Shown: positions 23,417 through 33,674 of the stretch, piece after piece | Layout: every line of letters starts with the position of its first letter | Position numbering within the stretch: position 1 is the stretch's first letter | Assembly: GCF_963855985.1 (NCBI RefSeq) | Contig: NC_087098.1 | Location: 13,350,501 to 13,414,500 of the forward strand | Source of the DNA: Ostrinia nubilalis | Taxonomy: Eukaryota > Arthropoda > Insecta > Lepidoptera > Crambidae | Length of the DNA: 64,000 nucleotides | Direction: 5' to 3' | Translations under genes and position numbers: made by a program | Notes under the pieces: generated by a model | What the model was told of the DNA's origin: nothing | Databases searched by the model: none | The model's input: only the letters and a program-made list of their open reading frames with translations

Positions 23417-25442
23417 GTTACTTTCGCATTTATAATATTAGTTGGGATGTATTATGCAGATGACTGTTTGGAAATAAACTACATGCTTGTTTCAGCCAAA
23501 TGACGTCCACTGCTGGACAAAGGCCTCCCCCAAGGTTTTCCATAATGAATACATGCTTGTATGTGTTAACAAAAAAATAAATGAATCAATGGATTCATTT
23601 ATTTTTTTATTAACATGGAATAACTCAATGGAGTTATTCCATGCCAGTATTGCCAGTGTTTATTTTTACAATCACATCATAAACGCATATTATTATGCCA
23701 CAAAAAGTATAATTATTTTCTTTGTTGATTGCACTTCTGTCTTATAATCAAAATATCTGCATAATATACAGCTGTGATGGTAGAAATGTAAGGCACTGTC
23801 AGCTTAAGAAAAAAATTAAAAAATATAAGAAGATCACCTTTCTCGGACACAATAAATGTGGTGTGAACATTGTAGCCAGAGTGTCCGGAGACATGCGATT
23901 CGACGCTTCATTGTCGGCGACAAGACGAAGTAGTTTGAGCAACCTTTCCAGAAAGTTCCTGTGTGAAGGCGTTAACAGTAGGAGCAACAACTGCAGGGCA
24001 ATCAGGAGTTTGTCCTCTGATGATTCTGCATTTGGTGGGTATTGCGCTGTAACAGACAATCAACAGCTGATCAAAATAAAAAAAATCATAACACAATCTT
24101 TTAATAAAACAATAGGGCTCAAGTTTTACTTCTTATGCCTTTCGATTATGTTAACAATAAATTATTTTAAAAAACTTTGTTTCTTTGTTCTCTAATTCTA
24201 CAGAATTTCAACACACTTGTTGATCATCATTCAAACCATTAGATGTCACTGGTCAATATTGAGATATTTTCATATTATCAAAAATAAGAGGACAAGCTCA
24301 TAGTTCTTTCAAAATTAAAAAATAAACAATAATATCGTTAACTCACTGGCTAAAGTGCAATACGTTTGATAATACTGATCCATCAAGAGTGGTTGCGGTA
24401 GCTCTGCAAGGAACCCTTTTAGTACCGAAGCACAATCGTGGACCGAAAACTTGCTGTCTTCGAGACCAAGGTTAGTTCCAGTTACCAGTAGCTGCCGTAA
24501 CTCTTGCTGCCTGCTGAGAGAGCCGGTTCGCCGAAATATGCCTTCTTGAGTTACATCTGCAGTCAAGAATAATAATAAATAAATAATAAATAAATCTTTG
24601 GACAATTTCACACAGCGCCAGCTAGCCCCAAAGTAAGCAACTTAATGCTTGTGTTATGGGTGCTAGCTTAACGGATATACTACTTATATACTTTTTTTTT
24701 AAATACATAAATATTATACATAGTCACACCCAGACCCGTCACATAAATTAAAATTCATCATTTCAATTTCTGCCCGGCCGGGAATCGAACCCGGGACCTC
24801 TCGGCATAGTAGTCCGTTCTGAACCACTACACCAAACGGCCGACGAAATAATGAGTTATACTTACTCAAACACTGATGAAGTTTACACAGCTCTTTAATG
24901 GGTATTTCATAATTAGTAAATATCTGGTAGGGACTGCCATAGGAAATGTGTATTACATGAACATACATACATCTTGAAGGTTTTAACTAAATGTTCAACT
25001 AGTTAAAATAGTAAAAAGGAAAGGAATATTGCTTTTAACAATGATCATTACAAACCACTTACTCTCTGGCTGAGATAAAAAGTCTATTAGCTCGTTTAGT
25101 CTCAAAATTCCTTCTTCTGTGATAGAATTTGCTTCAGCTGTATTTTTTATTGAATTAACATTGTTTTGACTAGATAATGAACTAGGGTTCTTAGTTTTCT
25201 TATGAAAATTCCAACGGAATTGCTTTGGTTTATCTGTTGAACAATCAACACTGAAAAAAAACAAGATTGAGCACAATAGTTACCAACAATGAGCAAAGTA
25301 TGTCTATTAATAGTGACTTAAATACTTACTCGTCCGTGTTTATATCTACAACAAATGATAAATGCATACGAACTAACGTAAAAAATTGGTCTAAATTTTC
25401 TTTTCTCAGTCTTTCTATCATTGTTACATCAATAGAAGTCAT
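11795..25442 (-). CDS. ARHGAP19: ARHGAP19-like Rho GTPase-activating protein, 10 exons, 888 aa
   Basis: Exons in coding order: 25442-25330, 25250-25063, 24556-24347, 24046-23838, 23088-22898, 17557-17385, 14831-14686, 13948-13310, 12898-12693, 12386-11795. Every junction has GT/AG, and all phases fit to a TGA stop. Exons 2-5 form a RhoGAP domain (about residues 75-285), with arginine finger R109 in EGIFRRTG and the RMSPDTLATMFTPHLL block. The N-terminal ERLRKENLDQFFTLV, HKRRLIKHFNRQ and the GSRSFGDSIKRHIF region match vertebrate ARHGAP19 in order and spacing. The expected role is to stimulate GTP hydrolysis by Rho, mainly in cell division and cytoskeletal control. The C-terminal ~480 residues are Ser/Asp-rich and look disordered, longer than in vertebrates. 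Intron 5 (5.3 kb) is filled with partial exon-5 copies; only the copy at 23088-22898 has a good acceptor in the right phase. Confidence 0.92.
14184..14448 (+). mobile_element. tRNA-derived SINE
   Basis: The head has tRNA-like A and B boxes (TTTGGTGTAGTGGTT and GGTCCCGGGTTCGATTCCC) but continues into a body and a 3' end GGCGCTGTGTGAATTGTCC with a (TTTA) tail. A second copy in reverse orientation is at 24565-24843. It lies in intron 7 of the RhoGAP gene. It is not a functional tRNA gene, since the body is attached and the acceptor stem is poor. Confidence 0.85.
15185..15445 (-). mobile_element. RTE-type LINE fragments
   Basis: Two adjoining minus-strand pieces: the terminal 'AACGTCCACTGCTGGACAAA' end (15185-15320) and an internal piece around 15350-15445 that corresponds to the MGLIRRLK region of the reverse transcriptase. 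Both are degraded. They lie in intron 6. Confidence 0.6.
15513..15862. mobile_element. Harbinger-like MITE with TAA duplication
   Basis: Inverted ends GGGGTCATCCATAAAGTACG and GGGGCCATCCATAAAGTACG, flanked by TAA on both sides. The flanking sequence GACTGCATCTCACATAA also occurs uninterrupted near 15015-15045, where the site is empty. That supports both the boundaries and the 3-bp duplication typical of PIF/Harbinger elements. The interior is G-rich with GTGACGTCAC blocks. Confidence 0.8.
15990..16410 (+). mobile_element. RTE-type LINE, C-terminal reverse transcriptase fragment
   Basis: The plus strand encodes MGLIRRLKVTQRAMERLML, then RIRKEEILRRTKVSDIARR, and ends RWTDDLVKVAGG ... LGEAFVQQWTSFG and a stop. 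It contains in-frame stops (for example after AKIKWQ), so it is dead. It is 5'-truncated. Its 3' half was duplicated with part of exon 6 of the host gene to 17170-17350. Confidence 0.85.
16446..16567 (-). pseudogene. Partial duplicate of RhoGAP exon 6
   Basis: Encodes the same NESNPTDTALAQLYAHIQAL and NRQNGYG residues as exon 6 (17385-17557), with an intact GTGAGC donor. It lacks the 5' third of the exon, and the nearest AG would join exon 5 out of frame. The offset to exon 6 is about 937 bp and the RTE tail next to it is duplicated too, so this is a local segmental duplication. Likely non-functional, but its donor could act as a decoy. Confidence 0.75.
17170..17350 (+). mobile_element. RTE-type LINE 3' end (duplicated)
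   Basis: Near-identical to 16225-16410: RWTDDLVKVAGG, AAQDRSLWKSLGEAFVQQWT and a stop, then the flanking bases into exon 6. The copy moved together with exon sequence, so the LINE insertion predates the duplication. Confidence 0.8.
19081..19290. mobile_element. Palindromic MITE (GAGCACGTAGAATTTTGTCC), array copy 1
   Basis: Inverted arms of about 95 bp with ATTTTGTCCAATGACCCCTA and GATAGCAACATAATTACG-type blocks. Sister copies are at 19893-20096, 21105-21310 and, split by a LINE, 40057-41086. The last shows GTCTGGTC ends and a TA duplication. Confidence 0.8.
19310..19499 (-). pseudogene. Near-full exon-5 copy
   Basis: 190 bp against 191 in the real exon: one base is missing in the 5' part (TTATCCCCGAG instead of TTATCCCCAGAG), so joining from exon 4 would be out of frame. 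The coding body (FMIRHCGQLFAAPARLATDA) and the GTGGGT donor are intact. There is no polypyrimidine tract before it. Confidence 0.75.
19598..19714. mobile_element. Palindromic MITE (CCAAACCAACGCGATC)
   Basis: Arms of about 50 bp fold back (CGATCAGCCGGCGTGCAGCG on one side, its complement on the other). The ends match the element at 50298-50692 (CCAAACCAACG). It lies between exon-5 copies. Confidence 0.7.
19893..20096. mobile_element. Palindromic MITE, array copy 2
   Basis: Same element as 19081-19290, about 813 bp further on, in the same position relative to an exon-5 copy. It was therefore duplicated with the exon rather than inserted again. Confidence 0.75.
20119..20292 (-). pseudogene. Exon-5 copy, truncated at its 5' end
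   Basis: Retains the donor and the coding body to the GGAGTCCGCGTGG region, then diverges. It lacks the exon start and acceptor. Confidence 0.7.
20672..20861 (-). pseudogene. Near-full exon-5 copy
   Basis: 190 bp, with the same one-base shortening as the copy at 19310. The position before the exon start reads GCTGG rather than an AG. Donor GTGGGT is intact. Confidence 0.7.
21105..21310. mobile_element. Palindromic MITE, array copy 3
   Basis: Third array copy of the element at 19081-19290, again next to an exon-5 copy. Confidence 0.75.
21336..21480 (-). pseudogene. Exon-5 copy fused to an RTE fragment
   Basis: Carries the exon body as far as the FMIRH codons and then runs into RTE sequence. 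The donor is mutated to GTCGGT. The same breakpoint occurs at 22280, so one fusion was later duplicated. Confidence 0.7.
21481..21770 (-). mobile_element. RTE reverse transcriptase fragment in the array
   Basis: The minus strand reads VMTYIYDSETWPLTMGLIKK and AQRAMEMLGVYLQDRIRNQE, the region just before the RTE C-terminus. Broken by stops and fused to exon-5 DNA. A second copy lies at 22281-22560, about 0.8 kb away. Confidence 0.75.
22137..22280 (-). pseudogene. Exon-5 copy fused to an RTE fragment, duplicate
   Basis: Same junction as the copy at 21336-21480, but with an intact GTGGGT donor. Confidence 0.7.
22281..22560 (-). mobile_element. RTE fragment, duplicate
   Basis: Copy of 21481-21770 with small deletions. 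It marks the last 0.8-kb duplication step of the array. Confidence 0.7.
23202..23447 (+). mobile_element. Lepidoptera repeat ending in (GACA)n
   Basis: Begins ACTAGCTTTCCGCCCGCGGC and ends with a (GACA) run, then GAGTTACTTTCGCATTTATA and ATATTAGTTGGGAT. Nearly identical to 46589-46847 except for the number of repeat units. This is a very common Lepidoptera element, described as SINE-like or Helitron-like; the class is not decidable here. It lies in intron 4 of the RhoGAP gene. Confidence 0.85.
23490..23545 (-). mobile_element. RTE 3' terminus, short
   Basis: Only the 'GACGTCCACTGCTGGACAAA' end and the following block remain. Confidence 0.6.
23564..23645. repeat. Two adjacent hairpins
   Basis: An AT-rich stem around ATGAATCAATGGATTCAT is followed directly by CATGGAATAACTC-AATG-GAGTTATTCCATG, a perfect 13-bp stem with a 4-base loop. 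Intronic, function unknown. Confidence 0.6.
24565..24843 (-). mobile_element. tRNA-derived SINE, second copy
   Basis: Reverse-oriented copy of the SINE at 14184-14448, with the same B box (GGTTCGATTCCCGGCC on the minus strand) and the same GGCGCTGTGTGAAATTGTCC end. It lies in intron 2 of the RhoGAP gene. Confidence 0.85.
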
Positions 25443-26309
25443 TTTAATTGAGTAAACACAACCACTTCAGACAACTTAAATAATATCACATTGGACTACA
25501 TGTCTTCATATTGAATTACATCACAGGGCCTTATTTCTATTCTGCACGGGCGTCTTTCCTGTTTATTTGTTAAAATAGCATAACAATAACCCAAAAATAA
25601 AAATCTAACAACTGTTTTTCAAATGTCACATTCTCACAACGGACATTTTATCACGTTCAGAAACCAGTAAACAAACTTCCAGTTTGACATTTAGCATTTC
25701 TGAACTGAACTTATTTCTTTTTTTTTTCATTGTGGCTTCATGCGGTTTGCACATGAGTGGTGGGGTATGGTTTGCAAATAATTATAAAATATAGATTCCT
25801 GTGTTTAATGTTTAATAAAAGTAATTTTCGTTAATTTTTTATTTAACCAAGTAAAATAATGGTTATTTTATTCGGTCGGGGTATTCTCTTGAGCCCTTAA
25901 ATTATTTTAGATCCTGTAGTTTTTCAGTTGAGTATTGAAGGGGCATAAGGGCTAAGGTAGTGGTTTCGAACGAAAAGTTAGAGGACAAAGACTAGCCACC
26001 TATGACTTAACTATACTTTTAAACAACAATATGCCTAAGATCTAGATCCCCTAAACCCAGAGATTACTCCTACAACCTCACAAACTTTACTTCTTTATCT
26101 ACATACCTACCTAAGTATTTTACTTGATATTTTTTTCATGCCATGGAAGATAATAAAAGAAATATAGGTAAATGTAGGTTAATATTATTTCCATAATACA
26201 TTAATAAACATAATATTAAACAAAAACAATAGTTACAGTCATAGATACTATTTAATATGTTTTTAATTACAGTCTTATCTTAATATAATGAGAATGCTAT
26301 ATTTAGAGC
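25443..26309. other. Spacer between the RhoGAP gene and LSm1
   Basis: 867 bp, AT-rich. It must hold the promoter and 5' UTR of the minus-strand RhoGAP gene and the 3' UTR of LSm1. I see no clear TATA box or coding stretch. Confidence 0.4.
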
Positions 26310-27006
26310 CTAAAACATATCATCATGCCCTAAATCAGCAAGCAGGTTCAGCCCCCTTTCTTTTAGGGCTTTTGAGAGTAACTTCTGTTGCTCAATTTTA
26401 GCATCTTGTTCCCGTCTCTGAGCATCTAAAATTTCGTCTACTGACACTTCAGTTAGCGGCAAGTTCTTTTCTTTGTCCTGATCCTGGAAATGATAAATAA
26501 GAGGAATTAAATTATGTAAGTAATTATTAATCATGTGCTACACACATGCAATAAAAATAACATGACAGCATTAAAATTCAGTACTTTACGTTTTTTTAAT
26601 ATGGAAGACAAAAATGATTATAGCTAATAATACCATGAATAATACCACTGGTAATTTAACAAGAAGTTATTTTTGCTACTTACAATTTCACCCAAAAGGA
26701 CGACATTTTCGCCTCTAACAATGAATATTCCCCTTGGAATATCACCATACTCTTTACCAACATGGATCCGTTCAATAGTTTTATGCAAAACTAAATTCGC
26801 AAACTGATCGACACACCGCAGATATCCAATCAAGGTCCTCCCATCGCGAAGCAGCACCATGAGTTTCTCTTCATGAAACAATAATTAATTAATGGTAAAA
26901 ACAGAAAAACAAAGGCAAGAGCACCGGTACAAAGCAAGTAAAACGTACTGTCTAGTTCATCCAGTAAATGTGCAGTGCCCGCCAAAGGATTGATGTTATT
27001 TTGCAT
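26310..27006 (-). CDS. LSM1: LSm1, cap-proximal mRNA decay factor, 3 exons, 138 aa
   Basis: Exons 27006-26949, 26868-26684 and 26483-26310, with GT/AG junctions and fitting phases (58, 185 and 174 bases, TAG stop). Reads MQNNINPLAGTAHLLDELD, then the Sm1 motif (KLMVLLRDGRTLIGYLR, QFANLVL) and Sm2 motif (IPRGIFIVRGENVVLLGEI), then the charged LSm1-type C-terminus ending HDDMF. Length compares with about 133 in human. LSm1 replaces LSm8 in the cytoplasmic LSm1-7 ring that binds oligoadenylated mRNA 3' ends with Pat1 and promotes decapping. It lies upstream of the RhoGAP gene in the same orientation, 0.87 kb apart. The exon-1 donor GTACGT is non-canonical in context but gives the expected DKKLMVLL junction. 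Confidence 0.95.
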
Positions 27007-28200
27007 CTTGCAAAAGCTAAAGAGGGCACGTTTGAAAATATTGTTACTTCTACGTTAATATGGACTAATTTTCTGAAAAATATCGCTAAAATAATATTGC
27101 GTCCGAGATCCAAACGAAATCTATCAATCGGTGACTGACACTGACAGTCAGCTGCTTGACAGGACACTGTCAGTGAGCAAGCCATGTCCGAAACAAACAA
27201 AACTGAACAAAACTACAAATAACTTCAGCCGATTATTTTAATGTAATTCATTCTATGTATCACAAACATTACAACAAACCCTAAAAATAAGTCCAGTTAT
27301 TTATTTTTGCTAATTAATTTCTTATTTTATGCCTTTTTTAATTATACAGAAAGATGTAAAGTCTAATAGTTTTTATAAGTAAAAACATTTCGGACAATGA
27401 GTTGACGGCAGCGTGTTCCATTACGGAACAAACATCTCGATCATTTTTTTGACCTTATTTTCCTATACAAAATTATATGAAAGTGTTATCTTTAGTGCAA
27501 GTCACAGATTAGAGAGTATGGTGCAAGTGTACCAGGGTAAATCCGCGAAACAGTAAAAAACTTATGTTCCGATCGATAAAAAAAAAACTGTTGTAGTTCT
27601 GGTAAATTAAACTTCTGAATAACGATTCATACAAGTTTCCACATAAGGCGCCATGATCCATATTGATTAAATACTTCAAGTTATTTCGATAATCAAGAAA
27701 ACACGCACTAAACGTCATTACCATCACAGTAAAAGTACTGACCTTTGCCGTTGTCTTTTAATTTTTTTTACTTTACCTATACACAGACCAGATTTTGATT
27801 ATAAATTTAAAATGTACATATTTACCGTGACAAAATAACAAAATTATATTGAAATCGTATTAGCCAATAAAATGGAATCATGAATTGAAATATTGTCACG
27901 AGAAATCGTCATAGCCATCGCGGCAGCATCAAAGGTTCTTTAATGCGGCTGCGACGCGACTTATCCCCGCTTGTGTCCGCGCGTCCCACTCTTCAATTCG
28001 TTGCTCGTAACAGAACAGAATGCACGTAAAATTTACGCAGCTCCGAGACTTTTTAAACTCCGAAAACGAGAGACACTCGCAGTTTGTCATCGGCTCGCGT
28101 CATTCCCATTTTGTGCGATTTAGTAAGTTTAATATATCGATATTTTTCTAATAATTAGCACTTTGTAGCATGTGATTACAATAAAAAAATGGCGATATTG
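27007..28200. other. Intergenic; GC-richer patch at 27880-28130
   Basis: No coding frame. The patch 27940-28130 (GCGGCTGCGACGCGACTTATC and following) is GC-richer and ends in a donor-like TTAGTAAGTTT on the plus strand. It could be a promoter with a 5' non-coding exon, for example for the downstream plus-strand Dok gene. Weak evidence. Confidence 0.25.
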
Positions 28201-28340
28201 AGGTGTCCCAATAGTGGTGACAATTATTTTTATATAATTTTAAAATCGTTTTCGTCATTACCATTAACATCATTACCATATCATTTAGGCTTATGGTGAT
28301 GACACTTTGTATATGGTAATGATGACTATGAATGGTTTCC

Positions 28341-30697
28341 TAAAAGAACAATGTAACAAAACGTCCCCAGAACTGTAGCACTTTAATACCTACCTTATAA
28401 TACTATAATTTTATTATATGACAGCTCAAGTGTGACATGCGTGTCTCAGAAAAAAGTTATATCTTAAATAAAAATCCATAAGCAACCCTGAAAAAATACA
28501 TACAAAATCACTTTTGACCAACTTCAATGGGTATCACGACAGCTTAACCCCGGGACAATTCGACTCCTGTGACAACTCGACCCCTGCGACAACTTGATTT
28601 TTTTCAACACTCAACACTTTTGACTTACTTCAAATGGTTTCACGACTGCTGGACAGTGGCGGCGTAGCATGGGTTGGCACCCGGGGCATAGCACAGCACA
28701 GCACCCCCCGTCATAAGTCCTTAATGTAAGTAAGTTGGGTATACATATAGCGGGGAGGTAAGACATCCCAAAATGGTCCTCCCTTACGCCGCTGGTGGCT
28801 GGACCCTACGACTGCTTAACCCTACGACCACTCGAACCCTCCGACAACTTATACTTGTGACCCTGTGACAAGTCGAACACTGCGACACGTCAACCCCTGC
28901 GACTACTCTGAGCATTTATTGTAGATTCTGTTCAGGCATTGATTGATGGAGCTAAATGGTTTACAATAAGTATCATAGTTGTCATCGGGGTCAACTGGAC
29001 CTCTGTGACAACTCGACCCCTGTGATAACTCGATTAAATTAATTTTAACCTACTTTAAACGAAGGTCGACCCTACAAAAACTTGACCCGGACAACTCGAC
29101 CCCTACGACAAGTCCAAAATATTCAACTATGATACTTTTACATTTGAAGTAAGTTAAAAGTGTTGAGTTTTGAAAAAAATCAAGTTGTCGCAGGGTTTGA
29201 GTTGTAGCAGGGGTCGAATTGTCCCTGGGTCAAGATGTCGTGCCCTTTGAAGTTGGTCAAAAGTGATTTTGTATGTATTTTTTCAGGGTTGCTTATGAAT
29301 TTTTATTTTTGATATAACTTTTCTGAGACATGTCACACTTGAGCTGTCATAATTATAATAAAATTATAGTATTCCATTCAATTTATTCATTTAAAGATAA
29401 CAATGATCCACATGGTTAGTAAATGGGTGCCTTATACAACTATGTTAGTAATTTACTTATTATAACATACCACTAATTATCCAACCCGTTCGGTAAGAAG
29501 TAGCCGAAGGAAATGTCGGATAATAGGAGAGTCGTACCTCTCCGCCACGGTCTTCAGGATACTGTTGGGGCTCGCCCGTATCCTACTGAGCAACGAGGCA
29601 GTCTTTTTGCATAGGACAGCAAAGAAGCCGTCAGTGTGCGACTGAGCAAACATTTGAAGCGAGGCAAGCCCAACAGCATCCTGAAACCGTTGTTATATTG
29701 GACCCGAAGGACGCTAAGCGATTTCTGCGAGTACGTGGTCCACAGGTTTCCCGTGTATAGACTCTGACAGTATGCTTTAAACAGAGTGATCTTGACATGG
29801 TCATTACATCGGGCAAACCTGCGAGCCAACATATTACACCTTACTGCCAGCGCCCTTCGTTCCCTCTCGATATCAACATGATCTTTAAGGTCATCAGTAA
29901 CGTAGTGTCCGAGATATTTAAATTTAGTGGCTCTGTTTAACTTTACCCCATTAAGCAAGAGGTCGGGTACCACGTTTGGACATTTACTGGCGGCCTTAAA
30001 TACCATGTATTCGCTCTTCTTCACAATATACAATAAGCCATGGCATTTAGCATACACTTCACACACACCCACCATCTTTCTGAGAGCCCCCATTGTTGGC
30101 GCCAGCAGTACCATATCATCAGCGTAGCTTATGTTGTTGATACAAACACCATCTACCCAGCATCCGATACGCATACTGCTAAGGGCAACAATGAGGTCAT
30201 TTACGTATAGGTTGAAAAGCCTGGGAGACGTCAGCCCACCCTGTCTCACCCCGCACTGCAACCCATACTCCTCAGAAAAAACGTTAGCCCATCTTACGCT
30301 GTTAATCTGGTTAGCATACCAATAATGGAATATTTGTGATACTTCTGACGGGATGCCCTGCCTCCTCATCTTATCCCAAAGGATGTCATAAGACACAAGA
30401 TCGAACGCCTTGGAGAGGTCGAGGAAGCATGCGTAAATGAGAGTCCCCTGATCCGTGTAGTACCTGACAGTGTGCTTAAGACTAAGGATGGCGCTCTCGG
30501 TCGACAGTCCAGGCTTAAACCCGAATTGAGCATCATGTGATTTTAAATATTTATCTAGTAGAGAGTCAAGCACACTGTCAAGGACCTTTGCCGTGATTGT
30601 AGCTAGAGAGATCGGTCGGGTATTAGCATGGTCTATCATATAAGGTAGGTATTAAGGTGCTACAGTTCTGGGGACGTTTTGTCCCATTGTTCTTTAA
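28341..30697. mobile_element. Inverted-repeat DNA element split by a LINE
   Basis: The left arm from 28341 (GAACAATGTAACAAAACGTC, CCCAGAACTGTAGCAC) matches the right arm ending at 30697 in reverse. The right arm is cut at about 29375 and resumes at about 30638, with LINE DNA between. The inner part (28540-29220) repeats a degenerate GACAACTCGACCCCTGCGAC motif in both orientations. No transposase. Confidence 0.7.
29376..30639 (-). pseudogene. LINE reverse transcriptase, truncated and frameshifted
   Basis: The minus-strand frame 30639-29554 encodes 361 residues of a non-LTR reverse transcriptase: LDLSKAFD (about 73-80), QGGLTSP (133-139) and the catalytic SYADDMVLL (YADD at 172-175). It lacks the N-terminal fingers and endonuclease. 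Near the end the frame shifts: the continuation TVAERYDSPIIRHFLRLL up to a stop at about 29480 is in another frame. Looks like the CR1/Jockey side of LINEs; the clade is not certain. A TGAATAAATTGAATGG-like tail ends it. Inactive. Confidence 0.85.
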
Positions 30698-31569
30698 GCT
30701 TTGTTTTTAAATGAGAAGGTTTTTTATTAGTTTACGAAAAGACGTTTTTTTATTCATTTCTTGTATGTTGACTATTGTGTAAGTCTAAGTAAGAGTAGCT
30801 TGGCATATTTTTCAATCAAAATCCTCATTGGTGTAAATATATATTTTTTCTGATTCTGAATAATATTAGGAACGTAAAAAAATTTTAACTAATGTCCGTA
30901 TTGTTCCAAATTCAATAAATTCATTAAATTATTGAATACATTTACTTTTATTTCCAACCCATTCTTTAATAGGTACGTGCTTAGCTAGGAAAATAACATA
31001 GATAAAATTGGTGTTTAGCTGAACAATTATATCTAAATTTTAGTTTTCAAGTTATTTTAATTTAATGTATTACTATAAAATTATATTTCGTCATCACCAT
31101 TAACATAAGATCATTACCATTTTAATAAAATCATTACCATTGGGAAATCGTCATTACCATTTTGTGAAAAAATATTTGGACGCTTGTTACTTCTAAAATA
31201 ACGATTGAATCTAAGGGCCTCACACTGATCTAAAAAGCTCATTGCTTAACCTTTCAGTTTAAGCTAGTTTGCACGCATTCCTGTAAAGTTTTTCAAAAAA
31301 CGTAAAATAAATCTCGCGGAATCAAATCGGCGGATCCACCCACCAATTTCATACAACATAGAACACGTCGATGAATGAGGAAAATAAAATAATAAAAAAA
31401 GTATGGCTGCGTGAAACACGCTGTACCGCTGTCAGAATTATTAAATTGTTTGTGCATTAATTTTCTCTTGTATTCTTTCGAAATACTATTGAAGATTTTT
31501 GTGCTATGTTTAATTGTGTTACTTTCGTGCTACAAAGTTACTTAAATCCCGTTCAGCGTAGCATTTAAG
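30698..31569. other. Upstream region of Dok
   Basis: AT-rich. Contains several TCATTACCAT motifs (31085-31165), also found at 28255-28330, so probably another repeat tail. The sequence before the Dok start codon (31440-31569) must hold 5' UTR. A CCCGTTCAG at about 31550 could be a splice acceptor of a non-coding upstream exon. Confidence 0.35.
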
Positions 31570-33674
31570 ATGGATATAGACGACGAGATCAAATCCGGTT
31601 GTTTATTGTTTCCACCCGCTGGTGGGAATGTATTTAGCAAATTCCCTAAAAAGGTATGTAAGATTACGCGTTTTAGAATTTACTAATAGTAATTCTATCG
31701 CAAAGGGTTACTTAATCAGTTCACTTTTTGAAATAATGCTTCCTGTTGAGGCAAGATGTTATGACACCGTTATTCGCGTTGTTATTGCATTCGGAATGAG
31801 TCAGGTATCCACTGGCTCGCACGTTTGCCACCGATAGGTTATGCATTAAAAAGAAATTCATTAGGTTTATTGAGGCATATCAAAAGATATTTGAAAGAAA
31901 GAAAGATAACCAATTTGATTAAAAGACCATTTAGAAAAGTTGTTTTTAGTTTCATTCATTTATTACCAAAGTATGAGTAGAAACAAATATATTATATCTA
32001 CAATTTAAATTGTATTTGGTAATTAAAATAAGGAATATGTAGATTCTGTATTACATTATTTCTTGCATGAAAATGTAATAAACGTTGTTGTCTTCTATTT
32101 TTCAGAAAACCTGGCAGCAAAAGTATTGCATCCTATACAATGCAAGTAAGCAAGGAATTGAACGATTAGAAATTTATGATCATAAGGAGGACGCCACAAC
32201 AGCTTCCTCTGCTATTCCTAAGATTATTACTCTTGAGAATTGCATCAAAATAACGCATTCTAGTCCTAATACTATAACGATACTTACTAAGTCCATTACA
32301 CAGCAGATAAGTGCCCAGTCAGAAGCTGAGACACTAGAATGGGTCACTGCTCTCCAGTCTGTAGCGTTTAGAGGTCGGGATTTGAATCCTATAAGCTGTG
32401 ATGAAGATAATGATCTGTATTGTTCATCTGGAGAAGGAGTCTTCTCCGTCAAAATGTGCACGTCAGAAGCATCGTCAAGATGCGGACTAGAGGCAATTAG
32501 ATATCTCCTTGTGCTTACAGCCACGGCTATTGAATTAAGAGATGTCAATGATAACAAGCTGTATGCCAACTGGCCTTATAGGTACATCCGGAGATACGGC
32601 TACAGGCAGGGCAAGTTCACATTTGAAGCAGGGAGAAAATGTGACACAGGAGAAGGTATCTTCCACTTGGAACATCCAAACCAATCTGAAATCTTCAAGT
32701 GTTTATCATTAAAGATGAAGACAATGAAACAAATGATTGGAAATGACAATTTGAACAGTCCAGAACACAGTGAATTCAACATTCAACCCAGTGCAAACTT
32801 GTTTCCAGGATCAAGGAGCCCCTTAGTGGCTGCCAGACCTGATGATTTGAATTTAAGCTCTTTATCATTCAAAACCACATCTGTATCAAGCCAGCAAAGT
32901 ATTTGTTCCTCTGACAGAGATACAGCTCCATTGTTAATGCCAAAACCAGCTTTAAAACCCAAGCCACAAAAGCCTCCACGCAAGATAATAAATGTCCAGA
33001 AAGGTATTATCAAAGATTTGCCAAGTTCAACAGATGAGAGCATAGATTTTGGCAGATACAAAAAGCTTGATAACTATGAGCCAATTGAACAATGCAAAAG
33101 AGAAGAGAGTCCACCATCAGTGCCATATGATAAGATTGAGGTGCGCAGTGAAGCGTGGAAGACATTAGGAATTGATGATCCAGACCACACAGAGTTTACT
33201 CCAAATCTTGGGGACAATCCTAACTGTTTGAAACTCATATCAAGGTCTCAAGATAATCTGAATACCACTGGGCCAGAAGCATCAAGAATAATTTTGTTAC
33301 CTAGCCCAGTGGTAGACCCAGAAGATGAGAACTATGATAGATTACAGTATTTTGGTTCCACAAGCAAATTGAATAAGTCTTCAAGGTATAAAAAGATAGA
33401 GGCCCGTCCAACAACTTTAGCTTTAGGGGAACCTAAAAATAAAGACACATGGAATGACTATGATGAGGTGGAGAATGTGATGCAAACAGCAAGGCTTGCA
33501 GATGACTCACATTTGGGCTATGGGATGATAAGGAAACCAAATACCCCTGGGCCCCAAGTCCCAACCGCGGCTCAGGCTCAAGCCCTTCAAAATCATGTCG
33601 GCCTGGAAGAAGTCAATCATAATAACTGCAATGGAACAGATTATGCTATTGTTAGCCGTCCAAAAAGAGTTTGA
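31570..33674 (+). CDS. Dok: Dok-type adaptor with PH and PTB domains, 2 exons, 550 aa
   Basis: Exon 1 31570-31653 (MDIDDEIKSGCLLFPPAG), exon 2 32106-33674, phase 0, AAG|GTATGT and TTTTTCAG|AAA. A PH domain occupies residues ~5-115 (KTWQQKYCILYNASKQGIER, ETLEWVTALQSVAF). An IRS-type PTB domain occupies ~139-240, with the WPYRYIRRYG motif whose arginines (about 190-191) bind phosphotyrosine. The tail has a PKPALKPKPQKPP proline stretch that may bind SH3 domains, and tyrosines in NYEPIEQ, NYDRLQYFG, DYDEVENV and DYAIVSR contexts suited to SH2 docking. Dok proteins are membrane-recruited substrates of tyrosine kinases that recruit RasGAP and other SH2 proteins. It converges with the DNLZ gene. 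Confidence 0.93.
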
